The notes under the pieces are model-generated. The model searched no databases, had not been told where the DNA came from, and saw nothing but the letters and a program-made list of their open reading frames with translations. A stretch of 64,000 nt of DNA from Lepas anatifera (Eukaryota > Arthropoda > Thecostraca > Lepadidae). Location: the NCBI GenBank assembly GCA_034440635.1, contig JAOTON010000977.1:1279001-1343000 (forward strand), written 5' to 3'. Positions 23,457 to 49,211 of this stretch are shown here, in pieces (position 1 is the stretch's first letter; each line of letters opens with the position of its first letter). The translations under genes were made by a program, and so were the position numbers.

Positions 23457-24099
23457 TCAAGGAAGAATTTAGAAAAGAACACTGTTCAGTCGCTGTTATG
23501 GAAGGCTGTTACGCAATGAATTTTCTATATGCGGTTCAAGCAAGTCATTGTTTTTTACATGTTTACTCTGTCGATTTTTGCGACGTCCACAAGCTACAAA
23601 CGCACTGTTGTGCGAGTGACGTTTGCGGTTTGGTTTCCATGGTAACCGCTGCTGACGGCTCTTCCAGTGGATCTCATTGGTTACGTGTGACGTATCGTGT
23701 CGGATGCGAGATAGCTGCTGCAGCAGCGTGTGGAAGTTGACATCTGGTCATGTACCTTCTGTTTTTTCTGATGTCTTTTGTAACCAGGACCAAGTCCCAC
23801 AGAGGAGTGATTTAGTCGGTGATTGGACGCTATCACCTCTTGCGTAATGCTCCGTCGCTTCTGCTGGTTAGCAGATTATGATAGCCGATAGCCAGGGCAC
23901 GCGGACCAATGGCGTTGTCGCTCGTCTTTTTGGAGGCGACAAACGAAGGTGTATCATGTAATTGATGCTGGAATATTGAGCTATGGCCAGTCTACCATGT
24001 TGTATGTTGAAGGGTATGTATTTATTGGATGCCGTTGAATTTATAACGAAATACATGACGTTTTCATACGACTTACTAACTGCGCAATCGCAGTTCAAT
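23457..24099. other. Region after the LARGE stop codon, probably 3' UTR
   Basis: It follows directly on the TGA at 23454-23456. I see no clear AATAAA signal in the first 600 bases, so the transcript end is not defined. Confidence 0.35.
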
Positions 24100-25335
24100 G
24101 CGATCACCTTAGCACCCGCCCCGGTGGGCCTCCGAGCCACCTTCGCCATGGTGGGGGTGTTCAAACCCCCCTCGAATTCGGCTCCTATACGGGATAGCGA
24201 AAAAGGCAAACGCTGGTGGATAAATCATACAAATTCCTGAAGAGACTACATCGGTAACTTTTTGGCTCAGGCCAATATTGAGGTCATGACAGGTCAAAGA
24301 AGGTGGCATGTTAGAGAAGACTTTTGGGGCTCTAGCGTCTGACAGAGTTGAGTTCGAATCATTTTTAGGCACCATTCGCTTCCTCCGTTGCGGCGAATCG
24401 GATGATGTAATAATATGACTGTACTATGTGAAAACACAAAAATGACCTGACCTGAAGTCAGGTCAAGGTCACTATCTAACCTAACGTAGTCAATATGCAC
24501 ATTCCTCGACTCGCAATAACAATCTAAACTTAAAGATATGGAAATAAAAGTTTATCGTCATTTCCTGCAATTTTATTGACCTAGGTCTGAAAATCTGCTT
24601 CAGTAGCCCAGATAACCTCTCAGAGGTCACAGGTAAAAAAATGCAACATGAACCTAGAGAGGGGCCTAGGATACTACGATTTGGAGAATATGAAGGCATT
24701 TTCAGCTGTATCAACACAAATGCAGCCCATTTCCTTTGTTCCCATGGATTTACAATGGAGAGGTCATGACCTATACCTGACCTTAGGTTAGGTTGGATTA
24801 GATTAGGTTCGGCTCGGTTCGGTTAAGTATGTTATAGTATCATAACTGGGACTAAAGCAGCTTTTGGGCGGAAAATCAGGGTTTGACCTTTAAAAGACCT
24901 TTGACCTCGACCTTGACATTGAGTAGCCTTAACTATTAAGTCAGCATAACATAAGTCATGCTGAATAGTCATTTGACCGACATACTGGGGTTAATGACCT
25001 TGCCATTCATGTGGAGTGACCTTGACATATGACGCGATTATATGACGTCGCCACTCGGTCTACAGAGCAGGTGAACTGGTGCGATCGCGCGCTTGGGAGT
25101 CTTAAAGTATAGGTATAAATTTGAAAGCTATAAGTAAAACAATTATGGACCAATTTTTAAAATACCTTTACCAATGGATGCGCCTATGCATTCTCTCAAA
25201 TAAAGCTAAGTAGCGTTTTCTAGCGGCGAACAGTTCTCCGGCCACCTCGGAAAAATAAGTAGAGGGCACTTTTGGAACCCCTCCACTCCGCTTGTTAAAA
25301 GTTTCCTTCAAATGTTTCCGAGACCTCTACGTTTT
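24100..25335. repeat. AGGTCA-rich MITE family A copy, followed by a second repeat family
   Basis: The start (TTAGCACCCGCCCCGGTGGG, 24110-24129) resembles the inverted right end of the MITE at 3431-4442. Several blocks match the element at 38221-39197: CAATATTGAGG, GGCGAATCGGATGATGT and AATGACCTGACCTNAAGTCAGG-type runs. From about 25010 the sequence instead matches 54790-55505 (GATTATATG, CCACTCGGNCTACA and, further on, GGCCACCTCGGAAAAA). The borders are uncertain. A short TTAGGTTAGG run lies near 24783. Confidence 0.6.
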
Positions 25336-28062
25336 CATGAGGCTTGCTAACTGGGCAATCACAGTTCACAATCATCCTAAAATAAAATATTTATATATTT
25401 TCTCCATGTCACATCACAGTACAGGCGAACCTTCTAAAACTGCGGATAAGGCATCATGTTGGATATAATTACAGTCGCCATGATCTATCATACATCATTG
25501 ACGTACACCCTCAAATCAGCAGTGCATCGACTCGGCTTTAAGGCACGCGTCAATGTGGGCATGCACCATGTTTGAGCGGATCTCTCGAGGGGCCCCACCC
25601 GGCACACTCCCTGCCGCCAGAGGTCCCGTACATCCCAGTACACCATCCCACAGCTGATACAACGCTGCCCTCACTCAGCACCAGATACCGCTAGCCTTCT
25701 ACATTCGTAGGCATCTCGGGTGGAGTCCCCATCCGCAGCTCTTCCAATTTCCAATCGGACCAAATCAATTACTTGGTCTTTACAGCAGCGTCTGCAGGCC
25801 TTATTTACATTCCATAATCACACCTCAGTAGCACTCGTCCCAGTGAAGGCTGGATACCAGCCGGTCCATGTTCTCCCACAGGCGTACGCTCATGTTCCGT
25901 AGGCACAACACACACCACAGGGCAATACACTGGAAATTCGCATCACTTGGCAGGATCACGGTAGACTGGAAACTTATGTGAGACTACATGCAGGGCAAAC
26001 TAGAAACAGCGTCGTTTTTAGAGGATGAGGAGGCTGACCTGGCGGCGGGAACCTACATCTACTTATCTTAGTGTTCAGTGCGCTAGATAGGGTGCAGTAC
26101 GATTTTCGTTGAATTAAACGAAGGCACAGCCGAACACAAAATCTTCAAAAATAAAGTGATGTCCTCAAACTCGGCATTGTTGCCAAATCAAGCGCTGTTC
26201 TGCCGTACAAAGGTAAAAACGGATATCTCATTGCTAATGCATTGGATATACTAAAATGAAATATTACAGCCTTTGATGCGAACAAGCAACGCAAAAATAC
26301 TAAATAACATATTAAGTGAAAAACACAGTTCATTCACACATTTCGGAAAGACCAGTTTTGGGTTAACATTAGAACCGTTTCTAATAAAATGTGCACGTTC
26401 AAAATGTTTAGGCATTTCAGCGTGCTGCAAGCAACTTAAATAATTTGGCACCTTCATAAAAGGGTTTGAACCGAGATAGTGATGTGATAGGTCAGGCCCG
26501 AGAAACACTAGAATCAATATTTCATTTGTCCCAGAGCCCAGCGTTCCAGGAGTAAAAAGGGTCGAATTCCGCCGCCCCGTCCTCCCGGCTGGTGCCCTGA
26601 CATATGGTGACAATTAGTTACCATGGCAACGTAACGTTCACGCCCCGTTGGGCGGAGAACTCTCCCTTGCTCTGGCATCCTTTGAACCTCCGTGCTAAAC
26701 GCGACCTCGGTAGCGGGAACTGCAAATGAGTATACCTTGTTTCAATGACTAGTTTCGAATGTAAATTGTTTCTGCATATCAAGAAAAATAGAAAACATTG
26801 ATAACTGTCATTTTGAATGATGATTAAAACCTATTTTGGCTACAAACGCAAAGTATGTATAAGTAGTCATGTGTGAGGCAAATGAACAGGTTCATTTCTG
26901 CAAGAAGCGTTAGTAGATGATGAGGTCACGATGATGTCAATTATTTTAACCTCTGGTGAAGGAAATCCAAATAATGCGCAAATTTTGACCTTATTAGCCA
27001 TTTTAAACACAAATAAGACAAATTTATTATTTTCAGTAAGATATGCTCCTAAAACCATCCCGGTACAGAACTGTGCCAAAGTGCCACATTTCCTTTAAAA
27101 ACCCACTGGGAAAGCACAGAGCCGGCGCCAGCGTAACCGACTTTATGGCTTTTAAATTTTTGGTTTCACTTGGCTTTGGCAAGCCGCTCCTACAGGACAC
27201 CGCACGGGCAGAAGCGACGGAGGGCGGGCACCATGGACTTCTTAGTCAATTTCTTTCCAATCAACGAGCAAGTATGCCGGTGGTATTCTGCCTTACCATA
27301 AAGTGCGTGAAAACCGGTTATTTTCGGAATGTGTTCGACTACGGTACTGGGGATGTGACATTAAGGGCGAGTTTCAGCAGGCGTGGTGGTCCAAACCCGA
27401 CGCCGTAACAATCCCACACGCGACCTTACACCCAAACACGCTCAGTCCTCGGCGACCCTCTCCACACACAGAAACACACTAGCAGATTACACAGGTACAG
27501 GAGGTGTGGATACAAATCTTTTCACACCAGAGGTAAAACCATCACCTCATCGTGGCGTTAGCATACCAGCACCCGCGGAGTGCACGTTTCAGCGTGCACC
27601 CTTCACCACGTGCCGTTTGTTCACACTGGTCGCAGCAGCACCACCGGCCGTATTCTCTTGTAGAAAACGCGGGAAGACCTCTACGCTTTTCGAACACATC
27701 TGTGTATCGTAGAAAACATTAGTGACGCCACGCACCACCGGCCGGGGCAGAGTGCTAAGCTCCCGTCGGAAGCAGGAGGGTTGGTCGGTTGGGTGCTGCT
27801 GTCCCACCGGTTCTCAGGCGGTCCCGACACTCCCTGACGTCAGCGTTTGTACCGATATGACTGGAATCACATGGACGAAAGCACGTGCGTCGCGTACTGA
27901 ACTCAGCCGAAACGGCCGTCCCTCCCATATGCATGGTCCACCGCACAGCCCTCCCGGCTCGTCCTAGTGTTCAGCATGCGCGCCGACACCTCCCAGTTTG
28001 TGCTCAGCGGATGGTAATTACCCCCTAGCTAAAACTCCCGCGCTGTAAGCAGACAGTCTCAG
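25336..28062. other. Intergenic stretch between LARGE and the SLC36 gene
   Basis: No supported gene is seen. The end next to 28062 should hold the 3' UTR of the minus-strand SLC36 gene. Confidence 0.35.
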
Positions 28063-41534
<13,472 letters not shown>

Positions 41535-41738
41535 TATGAAGAGACGAAGCTTGGCGGCAGAGCCAGGATAAACCAATCGGCTGCCGCGACCGTGTGCGAG
41601 TGTGATGGGGCACTACTGCTTTGCTTGAAAAACTGTGGGAGGACAGAATTGAAAGGCAATAACATAAGTGTGGTGGCAATGACAATGACAGGCAATGACA
41701 GGTAATGACAACCATTGCACTCTTGCTTGGCACATCTG

Positions 41739-41750
41739 TATTATATATAG
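41739..41750 (-). promoter_or_regulatory. TATA-like motif upstream of the SLC36 start
   Basis: CTATATATAATA on the minus strand lies about 205 bases upstream of the ATG at 41534, a plausible distance for a short 5' leader. No clear initiator element is seen, and AT-rich DNA yields such motifs by chance. Confidence 0.22.
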
Positions 41751-41759
41751 GTAGCCAGA

Positions 41760-42999
41760 ATTGCTATGCGAAGGAAAAAAGTATTTACAAATTACACTGC
41801 ATTGTCAGTGACATATAGTCAGGTACCTACTCTTTTTCATTGGAAAACAGCAAGGGGGGTGATGAAAAACAGGCAGGATCGCTGAAGAATCAAGAGCCAA
41901 GTGAAATTTTGTTATCAGTTCTGCATTTGTATATTGACAGTACTTTTAAGATCCCTTGAATTACTTAACATAATAAATACAAATTACATCAAATCCCACT
42001 GATATTTAGAGCTGCATTTCATCCTTGTCAGTATCCTCCAAAGGGCCATTGAAGAGCTTAGCAATCTAAAAGCCTTAGGTTAGCCTAGACATGACTGATG
42101 GAATTGTTCTGACTAGTCAAATTTCAGATGTTTCAGTGAAATTCAAACTTACTTTAAAACTCAGCATCACATTGAAAAATATTTCCTATCAGACCTCATA
42201 TAATTCAAATAATTTGGGCTCACTCCATTCTCTCAACATTCTCCTATTGTAAAATCCAACTATTCATTTGTTATTTAATTCATAACATATGCAACACCTG
42301 TGGCATGGATGCCCCGCCAGAGGATGCCTTGCCACAAGATATCAGACTTTCAGCCTTGGACTGGTGGAAGAATACCTTAGTGAGGTCAATTTAAGTGCCA
42401 GAATACCGTCCTGATGCCGAATTCTGAGAAATATTATATTTGAAGCCATTTTTAAGGGAAAATTTGGAACCATATTGCGCTTGACTTCGTAGGAAAACAA
42501 TATGTTTGTGAATTGTGCCAGTAGGTGAGCTCAATCAAGCAGATTTGAATACTGTTGAGGCAAAGCTGTGGACGTGGTAAAATTGCAGAAGCTGACAAAG
42601 TCAAAAGTGACACTGACAGATAAGGTAAGGTTAGGTTATGTCATGTTTTTGACATCCTATACATGCCTTTCATCTTATGACTACTAATTATGCTGCTGCA
42701 GTGTCTACAGTCACAGAAAATGCTAAAAAATCCTCCGGCATAGACTGCCACAATGAACTGCCAACCATGTTGCACAAAATAAGAAAATTACAAGATAAAT
42801 AACCAGACAAACTGCATTTAAGAAACAAAAAATATTTTTTTCAGATTCATTTCAATTTCCCTACATATTACCCTCTTCACGTTATTTCATGCAATCAATA
42901 TTTTTTGCAAAGAAATGCAATCATGCATTTTCAATAAATTTATGCCACCATGGTTGGCAGAAATGCAGCAAACACACATTAAGACGATTTTGTGTAACA
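41760..42999. other. Intergenic, no supported feature
   Basis: AT-rich sequence. A short run resembling the telomere repeat (AGGTTAGGTTA) is present near 42628. Nothing else can be named. Confidence 0.35.
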
Positions 43000-43138
43000 T
43001 TAGGAACAGGACGATGCTACACCTGTGAACGACCGAGTAAAGACTTCCCCTAATGGAGCTCGTGAGAGAACGGAGCCAGCAGGTCATCATTGGCCTCCAT
43101 ATTCGAAATCCCTAGGTAAGGTAAGGTAAGGTAAGGTA
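43000..43138 (+). mobile_element. 5'-truncated LINE 3' end with (GGTAA)n tail
   Basis: The block GAGAGAACGGAGCCAGCAGG through GGCCTCCATATTCGAAATCC matches the 3' ends at 52025-52080 and, inverted, 2810-2855. It is followed by five units of the pentamer GGTAA. This is the 3' UTR and tail of a relative of the CR1-like LINE. Confidence 0.7.
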
Positions 43139-43154
43139 TAGCAGTGAAGAACGC

Positions 43155-43619
43155 TTAAAGGGAATGTGGCACCTTGGTCGAATCCTGGAATTTAGTGTAA
43201 TTAGGCGTAATTAGGCATACTTTTAGCCAAAAATAATTAAACCACTCATGATTTCTCTAAAAATGTACAATAAGCTCAATATTTTGATTTTTAAAATACT
43301 CCTCTAGGAAAAGAAATAAATATCAGCCTGTGGATGATGTCATGATCTGGCACCCACTACCATACTTGAAACTCTTCAAGGGCTTCAATTGGCTGATGCT
43401 CATCATGATGTCAGCATATGTTGTCACACCAACAGCCGTGACAACTGTGGCCTGCTGCTAGGGTACAAGAGGGGTACATTGCAGGTAGGTATTAGCTTTT
43501 TCTACAGAAATCTTGAGCTCCAAGACAAATGATATATTGAGTACCGAGTTTTCTGACTTGCTTTACAACTTGGCTATCTCAGTTAAAATCACATTATGAA
43601 GGTGCCACCTTCCCTTTAA
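43155..43619. mobile_element. TTAA-flanked MITE, family C, copy 2 (inverted)
   Basis: TTAA at 43155-43158 and 43616-43619 flanks a 457-bp element with the same AGGGAATGTGGCACCTT ends as copies 1 and 3, in reverse orientation relative to copy 1. It lies 17 bp from a LINE 3' tail. Confidence 0.9.
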
Positions 43620-44539
43620 GTTTCTGGGAGTCTTTTAAACACTTATTTTCCAGTATTTTACATGAGTGTGTGATGAAATTACAATAGTCTGTAGAAATCT
43701 GTTAGAATCCATTAGAAAGGATGTCACTGTTTAAAAAAACTTGATTTTGAGGGAACGCCAGTCAATGCACTATAGTTTCCTACTCGCTGGTCTCCACAAA
43801 TTTCGTTGAATAAAAAAGGACTGCAGAGTAGGGTAAAAATACAACCAAACAAAACGAATAGGAAAACACTTATAACACAAAATTATTCAAAATATGACGA
43901 GGAAAAACAAAAGCCAGACGCACGCAAAATATAAAGCAAAAATTATCTGCTTACCGTATTTCCCAACTCAAACTCCGTTCTCGAGGAAAGTCGGTTTCCA
44001 TACAGCAATGTGTAGGAATGATGATAATGACGGTAGGTTAAGAAAAAGCAGAACCTCAAGGGTTCAAGATAACTTTCACATGAAAATACAAAAAATGCCC
44101 ACAAAGACGATCATACAACGCTAGCGACGACGAAAATCGGAGCGGCCTCTTCTCATTTTACATCAACAACAACAACACTATCTTCAACATCTTGTCTTTG
44201 ACCAGCCTCCACTGCTCAGATAACGGGTCGCCAATTAATGACGTCAACACGGCGTAAAAATCCCTTTACCGATCGCCAACATTAAAAACTTGACCAAGTT
44301 GACCAGTGTTTGCCAGCTCCCGCAGCAAAATATACATCTTTAGGATTTTGAGCTGCAGTCTTTGGTATTTTATATGCAAAATAAAACTTTTATTCTCAAT
44401 TTTAGCCGAAGAAGCGTTTTATTTCTCATAGAAAGCTAAGTATTTCCTTCAAATATTTAAAGTTTTTTTAGCCATCCACATTGAGATTTTGTACCTCATA
44501 TTACTGATACCATATTATGGGGGCGTTACTGGCGTTAAT
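43620..44539. other. Upstream of the intact LINE
   Basis: No gene is seen. Part of this may be the 5' UTR of the LINE; I could not place its 5' end. Confidence 0.3.
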
Positions 44540-44775
44540 AATTCAACTATGGCGCAAATTGTTAGTGGCAATTCAATTTGATGAATTAGTGAAGCCAGTT
44601 ACTATTTATTACCCTGTATTAGTGTTTAATTATGTATAATATGCCATTCTTTTACCTTTTAAAGTTATCTGAGTGCGTTGTTGTCCATCATGTGCAGATC
44701 ATGTGTGTTTTGCGTTGTTTCCGTTTTATGTGCGTGCTTTCCTTATATTCGTACAGGTTATGCATCCTTACAGGT

Positions 44776-46251
44776 ATGTCCCCAAACCCTGACTCACCTC
44801 TCACTCCAGTAGGTCTGGTCTCTCGGGAAATCAGAAAGTTTGATGGTGGCATTTCTGCATCAGGTGTTTCTGCTGACACTGGGACATCCTCTGTCACTTG
44901 CAAAGGAGGACCAAATAAGGAGTGTGGTGAAGTTGTCGAGCAGGATGTGGATGCAGTGCAGTGTGATAAGTGTCAGATGTGGTGCCATGCTACTTGCCAA
45001 GGTGTATCAAAGACAGCACTGAAAGCTATCGACAGATTTCATCCTGTAGTCACTTGGTTATGCCATGAGTGCAAAGTATGGCTGAAAAGACAGGATCAGA
45101 CATCAAACACCGATCTTGTCACTAAAACCAACGACAGGTTGAAGGCACTAGAGGAAAAGATGGACAGCTCTCAATCTTTTCCAACACATGCACACTATTG
45201 GGGAAATGTTCGTTGACTTTCAGTCCAATGTAGTGGCAAAATAGACGGCATGGTACAAACCATCAAAGAACAGCACAAGGTCATGCTTGACAACACAGGG
45301 CTCATGACAAAATGGTCTGAGGAGCATAAGGAACAAAAAAACTCATATGCAGAGATTGTTCAGGGTAACTGTGAGAAAGTCATCAAGACCATCAACAAAC
45401 AGGTTGAATCAGCATCACTGGCCAATAGCGCATCTGCGAACAAGGACACACATACGATGTCCAGGGTTTTTGATGACTTCCTTGACCGTGACAAACGAAA
45501 GTGTAATCTTGTTGTTCACAACTTCCCAGAGCAGTCTAGTGAATCACACGGTTCAAGATCCCAGGCAGACTGTGCTGCCTTTGTGGACATGGTCCGGGAG
45601 ACCTTCAGCCTGAATGTCAGCGTTTCAAAGTCCTTCCGCCCAGGTGCGGTCTCTGTTAGCAAGCCTCGCCTCCTCATTGTCACTCTGGACTCTGAACAAT
45701 GCAAGTATGAGCTTCTTAGGCTGGCTCCACAGCTTAAGAAGAACACTAAGTGGTCAAACATCTACCTAAGCCCTGATCTCACATTTAGGGAGAGGGAGGA
45801 GCGTCGTAAGTTGCGCGCAGAATTAACTAGTAGAAGGGCTGCTGGAGAGACTGACCTGACCATCGTGCGTGGGAAGATTGTAGCTAGGAAAGTAATGGAA
45901 CGGGGACCTGTGCAGCCTCCAAGGACACACATCCGGGGGCAGGGAACAGAGTCCAGTGATTCTTCACGACCCCAAAACAGCTCAGAGCTGCCCGTAGACA
46001 ATTCCAGTTGTGGTGTCCAGGCTCAACCGGGTACTGAGAGGGATCGTGCTGGATCAGCTGTTCAAAATTCCCGGCCCAACAGCAGCACGCCCGAAGTAGA
46101 ACAACAAAATCCGCCAGCTTCAGAGGCTACACACCCACTGCCTATGGAGGTACCCAACTCTGTGGTGATGGAGGGCGCTTCTGCCTCTAGAAATTCACCT
46201 TCCTCTGCTGAGGTATCCGTGCCCAGTCATCCTCACCAACATTCAAATTGA
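44776..46251 (+). pseudogene. LINE ORF1 with PHD finger and RRM-like region, two compensating indels
   Basis: Start chosen at the ATG at 44776 (MSPNPDSPL). Residues about 35-95 form a C4HC3 PHD-type zinc finger (CKGG, CGEV, CDKC, WCHATC, WLCHEC). A coiled-coil-prone stretch (LVTKTNDRLKALEEKMDSS) follows. Downstream is an RRM-like block (KRKCNLVVHNFPE), a basic RERRKLRAEL segment, and a Ser/Pro/Gln-rich tail ending at 46251. Between about 45167 and 45241 the sensible coding frame moves by one: it is left at the CTCTC run at 45168-45172 and regained at the A-run 45238-45241. Read straight through, a TGA at 45214-45216 ends the frame. Such ORF1 proteins act as nucleic-acid chaperones in the retrotransposon particle. 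Confidence 0.78.
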
Positions 46252-46284
46252 CTACACCCAACAGGTGATCACAAGTTAAACATC

Positions 46285-49128
46285 ATGTACACCAACACAG
46301 ATCAGTTTCTGAATAAACGTGATGAGTTGTGTGTAGCTATTGCTGGTAGCGAGCCAGATATAATTCTTCTCACTGAGATCATTCCCAAGGCGCAAACTCT
46401 TCCTATTTCGCTCGCTCTTATATCAGTTTCAGGATACGTATCCTTCATTAATTTTGATCCCTCACAGTCTCGCTTAGGTGCCTCAGGTACACGGGGAGTG
46501 TGCATTTTTGTCAGAGAGCATTTGGCTAGTTCCGAATTCAAAGTGGAGGGTTTTCCTCATGTCGAACATGTCTGGGTGACACTGAGGTTAAAGAATGGTG
46601 ACAGTGTTATGATTGGTTGTGTCTATCGGAGTCCATCGGTGTCTGCACCACAATCCCTTGACTCTCTCTGTGGCCTGTTTAGATCTGTGTGCTCAGGTAA
46701 CCATACTCACCTCTTGATCGCCGGGGACTTTAACCTGCCCCAAATTGATTGGAATTTGTGTATGTCAACTGCCCCACACTCTCATATCTCTCATAACTTC
46801 ATTCAACTTTTGCAAGACAGCTTTCTCTTTCAACATGTCCAGCACCCCACTAGATACAGGGTTGGTGAATCTCCGAATCTACTAGATCTCGTGATCAGCA
46901 ATGAACCACATTCAGTCACAAATATGGATTACTTGCCAGGGCTTGGCAAAAGCGACCATTTGACGCTGCGCTTCAGTCTATGGTGCTACACTCCATTGCC
47001 AGTGGTCAAATCAAGTAAACCAAATTTCCTGCGAGCTGATTTTGAGAGTCTCAGGCTTATGTTATCGTCCACTGACTGGCACAGTATTCAAACTTTGCCT
47101 ATCGATGAAGCCTTCTCCTACTTTACTCATGCTATAGAGACTGCCGCTTTCACGTGCATCCCCAATCGTACAGCGGGAAGGCAACAGAAAAACATTTATG
47201 TAACACGTGAGGTTCTCAAGCTGAGGAAAAAGAAACAATCTGCCTGGAATATATACCGACACACACAGGATGAGATGCAGCGCATGCTGAACCACGCTCG
47301 TTATGCCATGCTTAGCAATCGACTTCGTGCCCTAACGAGGAGACTGCTGCTAGAGCACGAAAATAAGATAATAGGCAGTATTAAGCAGTCAATCAAACCA
47401 TTTTGGAGACATGTCAACTCTCGAGTGAAGGCTAGGTCCCGAGTCAGCGATTTGAAGGACGAAAACGGAGTCGTTCAGTGCAGTGCTCCCGTGAAAGCAA
47501 CATTGTTAAATAAGTTTTTTGCTTCTGTTTTTACCAGAGAGGACACTGCAGCTGTTCCAGATTTCGCAAATCGCTGTGTAGGCGAACATCTGGTGGACTT
47601 TGTCATCACTCCCGAACACATTCACCAGAAACTCCGTTGTCTCAAAACCACCAGCAACCAAGGTCCTGACAACTTACATCCTCGAGTCCTGTACGAGGCT
47701 GCTGATGTCCTTGCTGCACCACTGTCAACTCTGTATAGGAGAACCCTTGATGAAGGACTGCTTCCGCACACTTGGAAAAGAGGGTCGGTGGTGCCGATTT
47801 TTAAGAAAGGTGACCGCCAGAGCGCTAGCAATTACCGGCCCATTAGCATAACTTGCATCCCCTGTAGAGTACTGGAGGGTCTCATCCGTGACCAGGTGAT
47901 GCAGCATCTGTTACGGAATCACCTGCTTTCTGCTGCTCAACATGGCTTTCGCCCCCGCCGCTCATGCGACTCCCAACTTTTAGAGGCTGTTGACGATTGG
48001 AGTAGGAGTATCGAGGCAGGGCAGCCAGTTGATGCAGTATATTTAGATTTTCAGAAAGCCTTTGACTCTGTGCCCCATGAAAGACTGCTCTGCAAACTGC
48101 AAGGTTATGGCATCTCAGGGAAAATACTTGCCTGGATAAGGGACTTCTTGAGAGATAGAGAGCAGCGAGTAGTGGTGGATGGATGTGAATCAAATTGGGT
48201 TCCTGTGGTGAGCGGTGTACCTCAGGGATCCGTGCTGGGGCCCCTACTGTTTGTGGTGTATGTGAACGATCTGCCTGATGTGTTCCATACGACTCCAAAG
48301 GTGTTCGCGGACGATACAAAGGTGTACGCTCCACTTAGCTCGACCAGTTCTTCACTGATTCTTCAGGCAGACCTGGATCGTGCTGTTGCATGGTCTGACA
48401 CCTGGCAGTTGTCTTTTAACAAGGGAAAGTGCACTGTACTCCATCTCGGAACAACCAATGAGCAGCACACATACACAATGAGAGATAGTCTGCTCGCCCA
48501 TTCTGCCCAGGAAAGAGACCTAGGAGTCATTATCGACGCAGACATGAAGTTTCGTGCTCAGGCGGCATCTGCGGTGGCAAAGAGTTCCCAAATCCTAGCA
48601 TTGATTCGTAGATCATTTCGTGCAATCAACCTGGTGTCGCTTCCGATTCTCTTCAAAACTCTTGTGAGACCACATCTTGAATATGGGAACTTGCTCTGGG
48701 GGCCCTTCAACCGAGAAGACCAGAAAAAGGTCGAGAGAGTGCAACGGCGTGCCACCCGAATGATTCCTGAAATACGACATAAGCCGTACAGTGAGAGGCT
48801 GCAAGATCTTCGACTTCCCTCTCTATATTACAGAAGGCGACGGGGGGACATGATCCGCGTGTTCCAGATATTTCATGGCGACATCGATCTCGACCCTGAA
48901 CGCTTCTTCCAGCGAGACGCTAACTCTCGGACGAGGGGACACGAATACAAACTGGTTAAACCTCGTGCCGAGTCTCGTATCCGTCGCAATGCATTCGGCA
49001 TTAGGGTTGTTAACGACTGGAATGGTCTCCCCAGTCATGTTGTCACTGCACCTACTGTCAACACATTCAAGACCAGGCTTGACAAACACTGGGAGGACTA
49101 TTGGTATACCATACCTGACACGGATTAG
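46285..49128 (+). CDS. LINE ORF2: endonuclease and reverse transcriptase, intact (947 aa)
   Basis: Residues about 1-230 are an APE-type endonuclease: LLTEI with the catalytic glutamate, GCVYRSP, LIAGDFNLPQIDWN and KSDHLTLRF. Residues about 470-770 are the reverse transcriptase: VPIFKKGDRQSASNYRPIS, QHGFRP, AVYLDFQKAFDSV (motif A), SGVPQGSVLGPLLF (motif B) and FADDTKVY (motif C). The C-terminal part has VERVQRRATRMI and DWNGLP, usual for the CR1 group. It nicks target DNA and copies the element RNA by target-primed reverse transcription. No stop or frameshift is seen. The start at 46285 follows the ORF1 stop by 33 bases. Confidence 0.93.
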   Translation: MYTNTDQFLNKRDELCVAIAGSEPDIILLTEIIPKAQTLPISLALISVSGYVSFINFDPSQSRLGASGTRGVCIFVREHLASSEFKVEGFPHVEHVWVTLRLKNGDSVMIGCVYRSPSVSAPQSLDSLCGLFRSVCSGNHTHLLIAGDFNLPQIDWNLCMSTAPHSHISHNFIQLLQDSFLFQHVQHPTRYRVGESPNLLDLVISNEPHSVTNMDYLPGLGKSDHLTLRFSLWCYTPLPVVKSSKPNFLRADFESLRLMLSSTDWHSIQTLPIDEAFSYFTHAIETAAFTCIPNRTAGRQQKNIYVTREVLKLRKKKQSAWNIYRHTQDEMQRMLNHARYAMLSNRLRALTRRLLLEHENKIIGSIKQSIKPFWRHVNSRVKARSRVSDLKDENGVVQCSAPVKATLLNKFFASVFTREDTAAVPDFANRCVGEHLVDFVITPEHIHQKLRCLKTTSNQGPDNLHPRVLYEAADVLAAPLSTLYRRTLDEGLLPHTWKRGSVVPIFKKGDRQSASNYRPISITCIPCRVLEGLIRDQVMQHLLRNHLLSAAQHGFRPRRSCDSQLLEAVDDWSRSIEAGQPVDAVYLDFQKAFDSVPHERLLCKLQGYGISGKILAWIRDFLRDREQRVVVDGCESNWVPVVSGVPQGSVLGPLLFVVYVNDLPDVFHTTPKVFADDTKVYAPLSSTSSSLILQADLDRAVAWSDTWQLSFNKGKCTVLHLGTTNEQHTYTMRDSLLAHSAQERDLGVIIDADMKFRAQAASAVAKSSQILALIRRSFRAINLVSLPILFKTLVRPHLEYGNLLWGPFNREDQKKVERVQRRATRMIPEIRHKPYSERLQDLRLPSLYYRRRRGDMIRVFQIFHGDIDLDPERFFQRDANSRTRGHEYKLVKPRAESRIRRNAFGIRVVNDWNGLPSHVVTAPTVNTFKTRLDKHWEDYWYTIPDTD

Positions 49129-49211
49129 GTAGTGAAACCACACTTACACGAGCTCACTAAGACCGGACACCTACAGGCCTAGAGCCTCATTAAGTCCGTA
49201 TCCTTCAAGTT

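Larger units (their letters stand above)
44540..49210 (+). mobile_element. Near-intact CR1-like non-LTR retrotransposon
   Basis: Two reading frames in the order PHD-finger ORF1, then endonuclease/reverse-transcriptase ORF2, with a 33-base gap, are typical of CR1-group LINEs. The left border is an estimate: ORF1 starts at 44776 and the 5' UTR is unresolved. The right border lies between the ORF2 stop at 49128 and an older LINE fragment beginning near 49212. There is no poly-A tail. ORF2 is uninterrupted, so this copy is young. Older relatives in the window share its C-terminal blocks. Confidence 0.85.
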
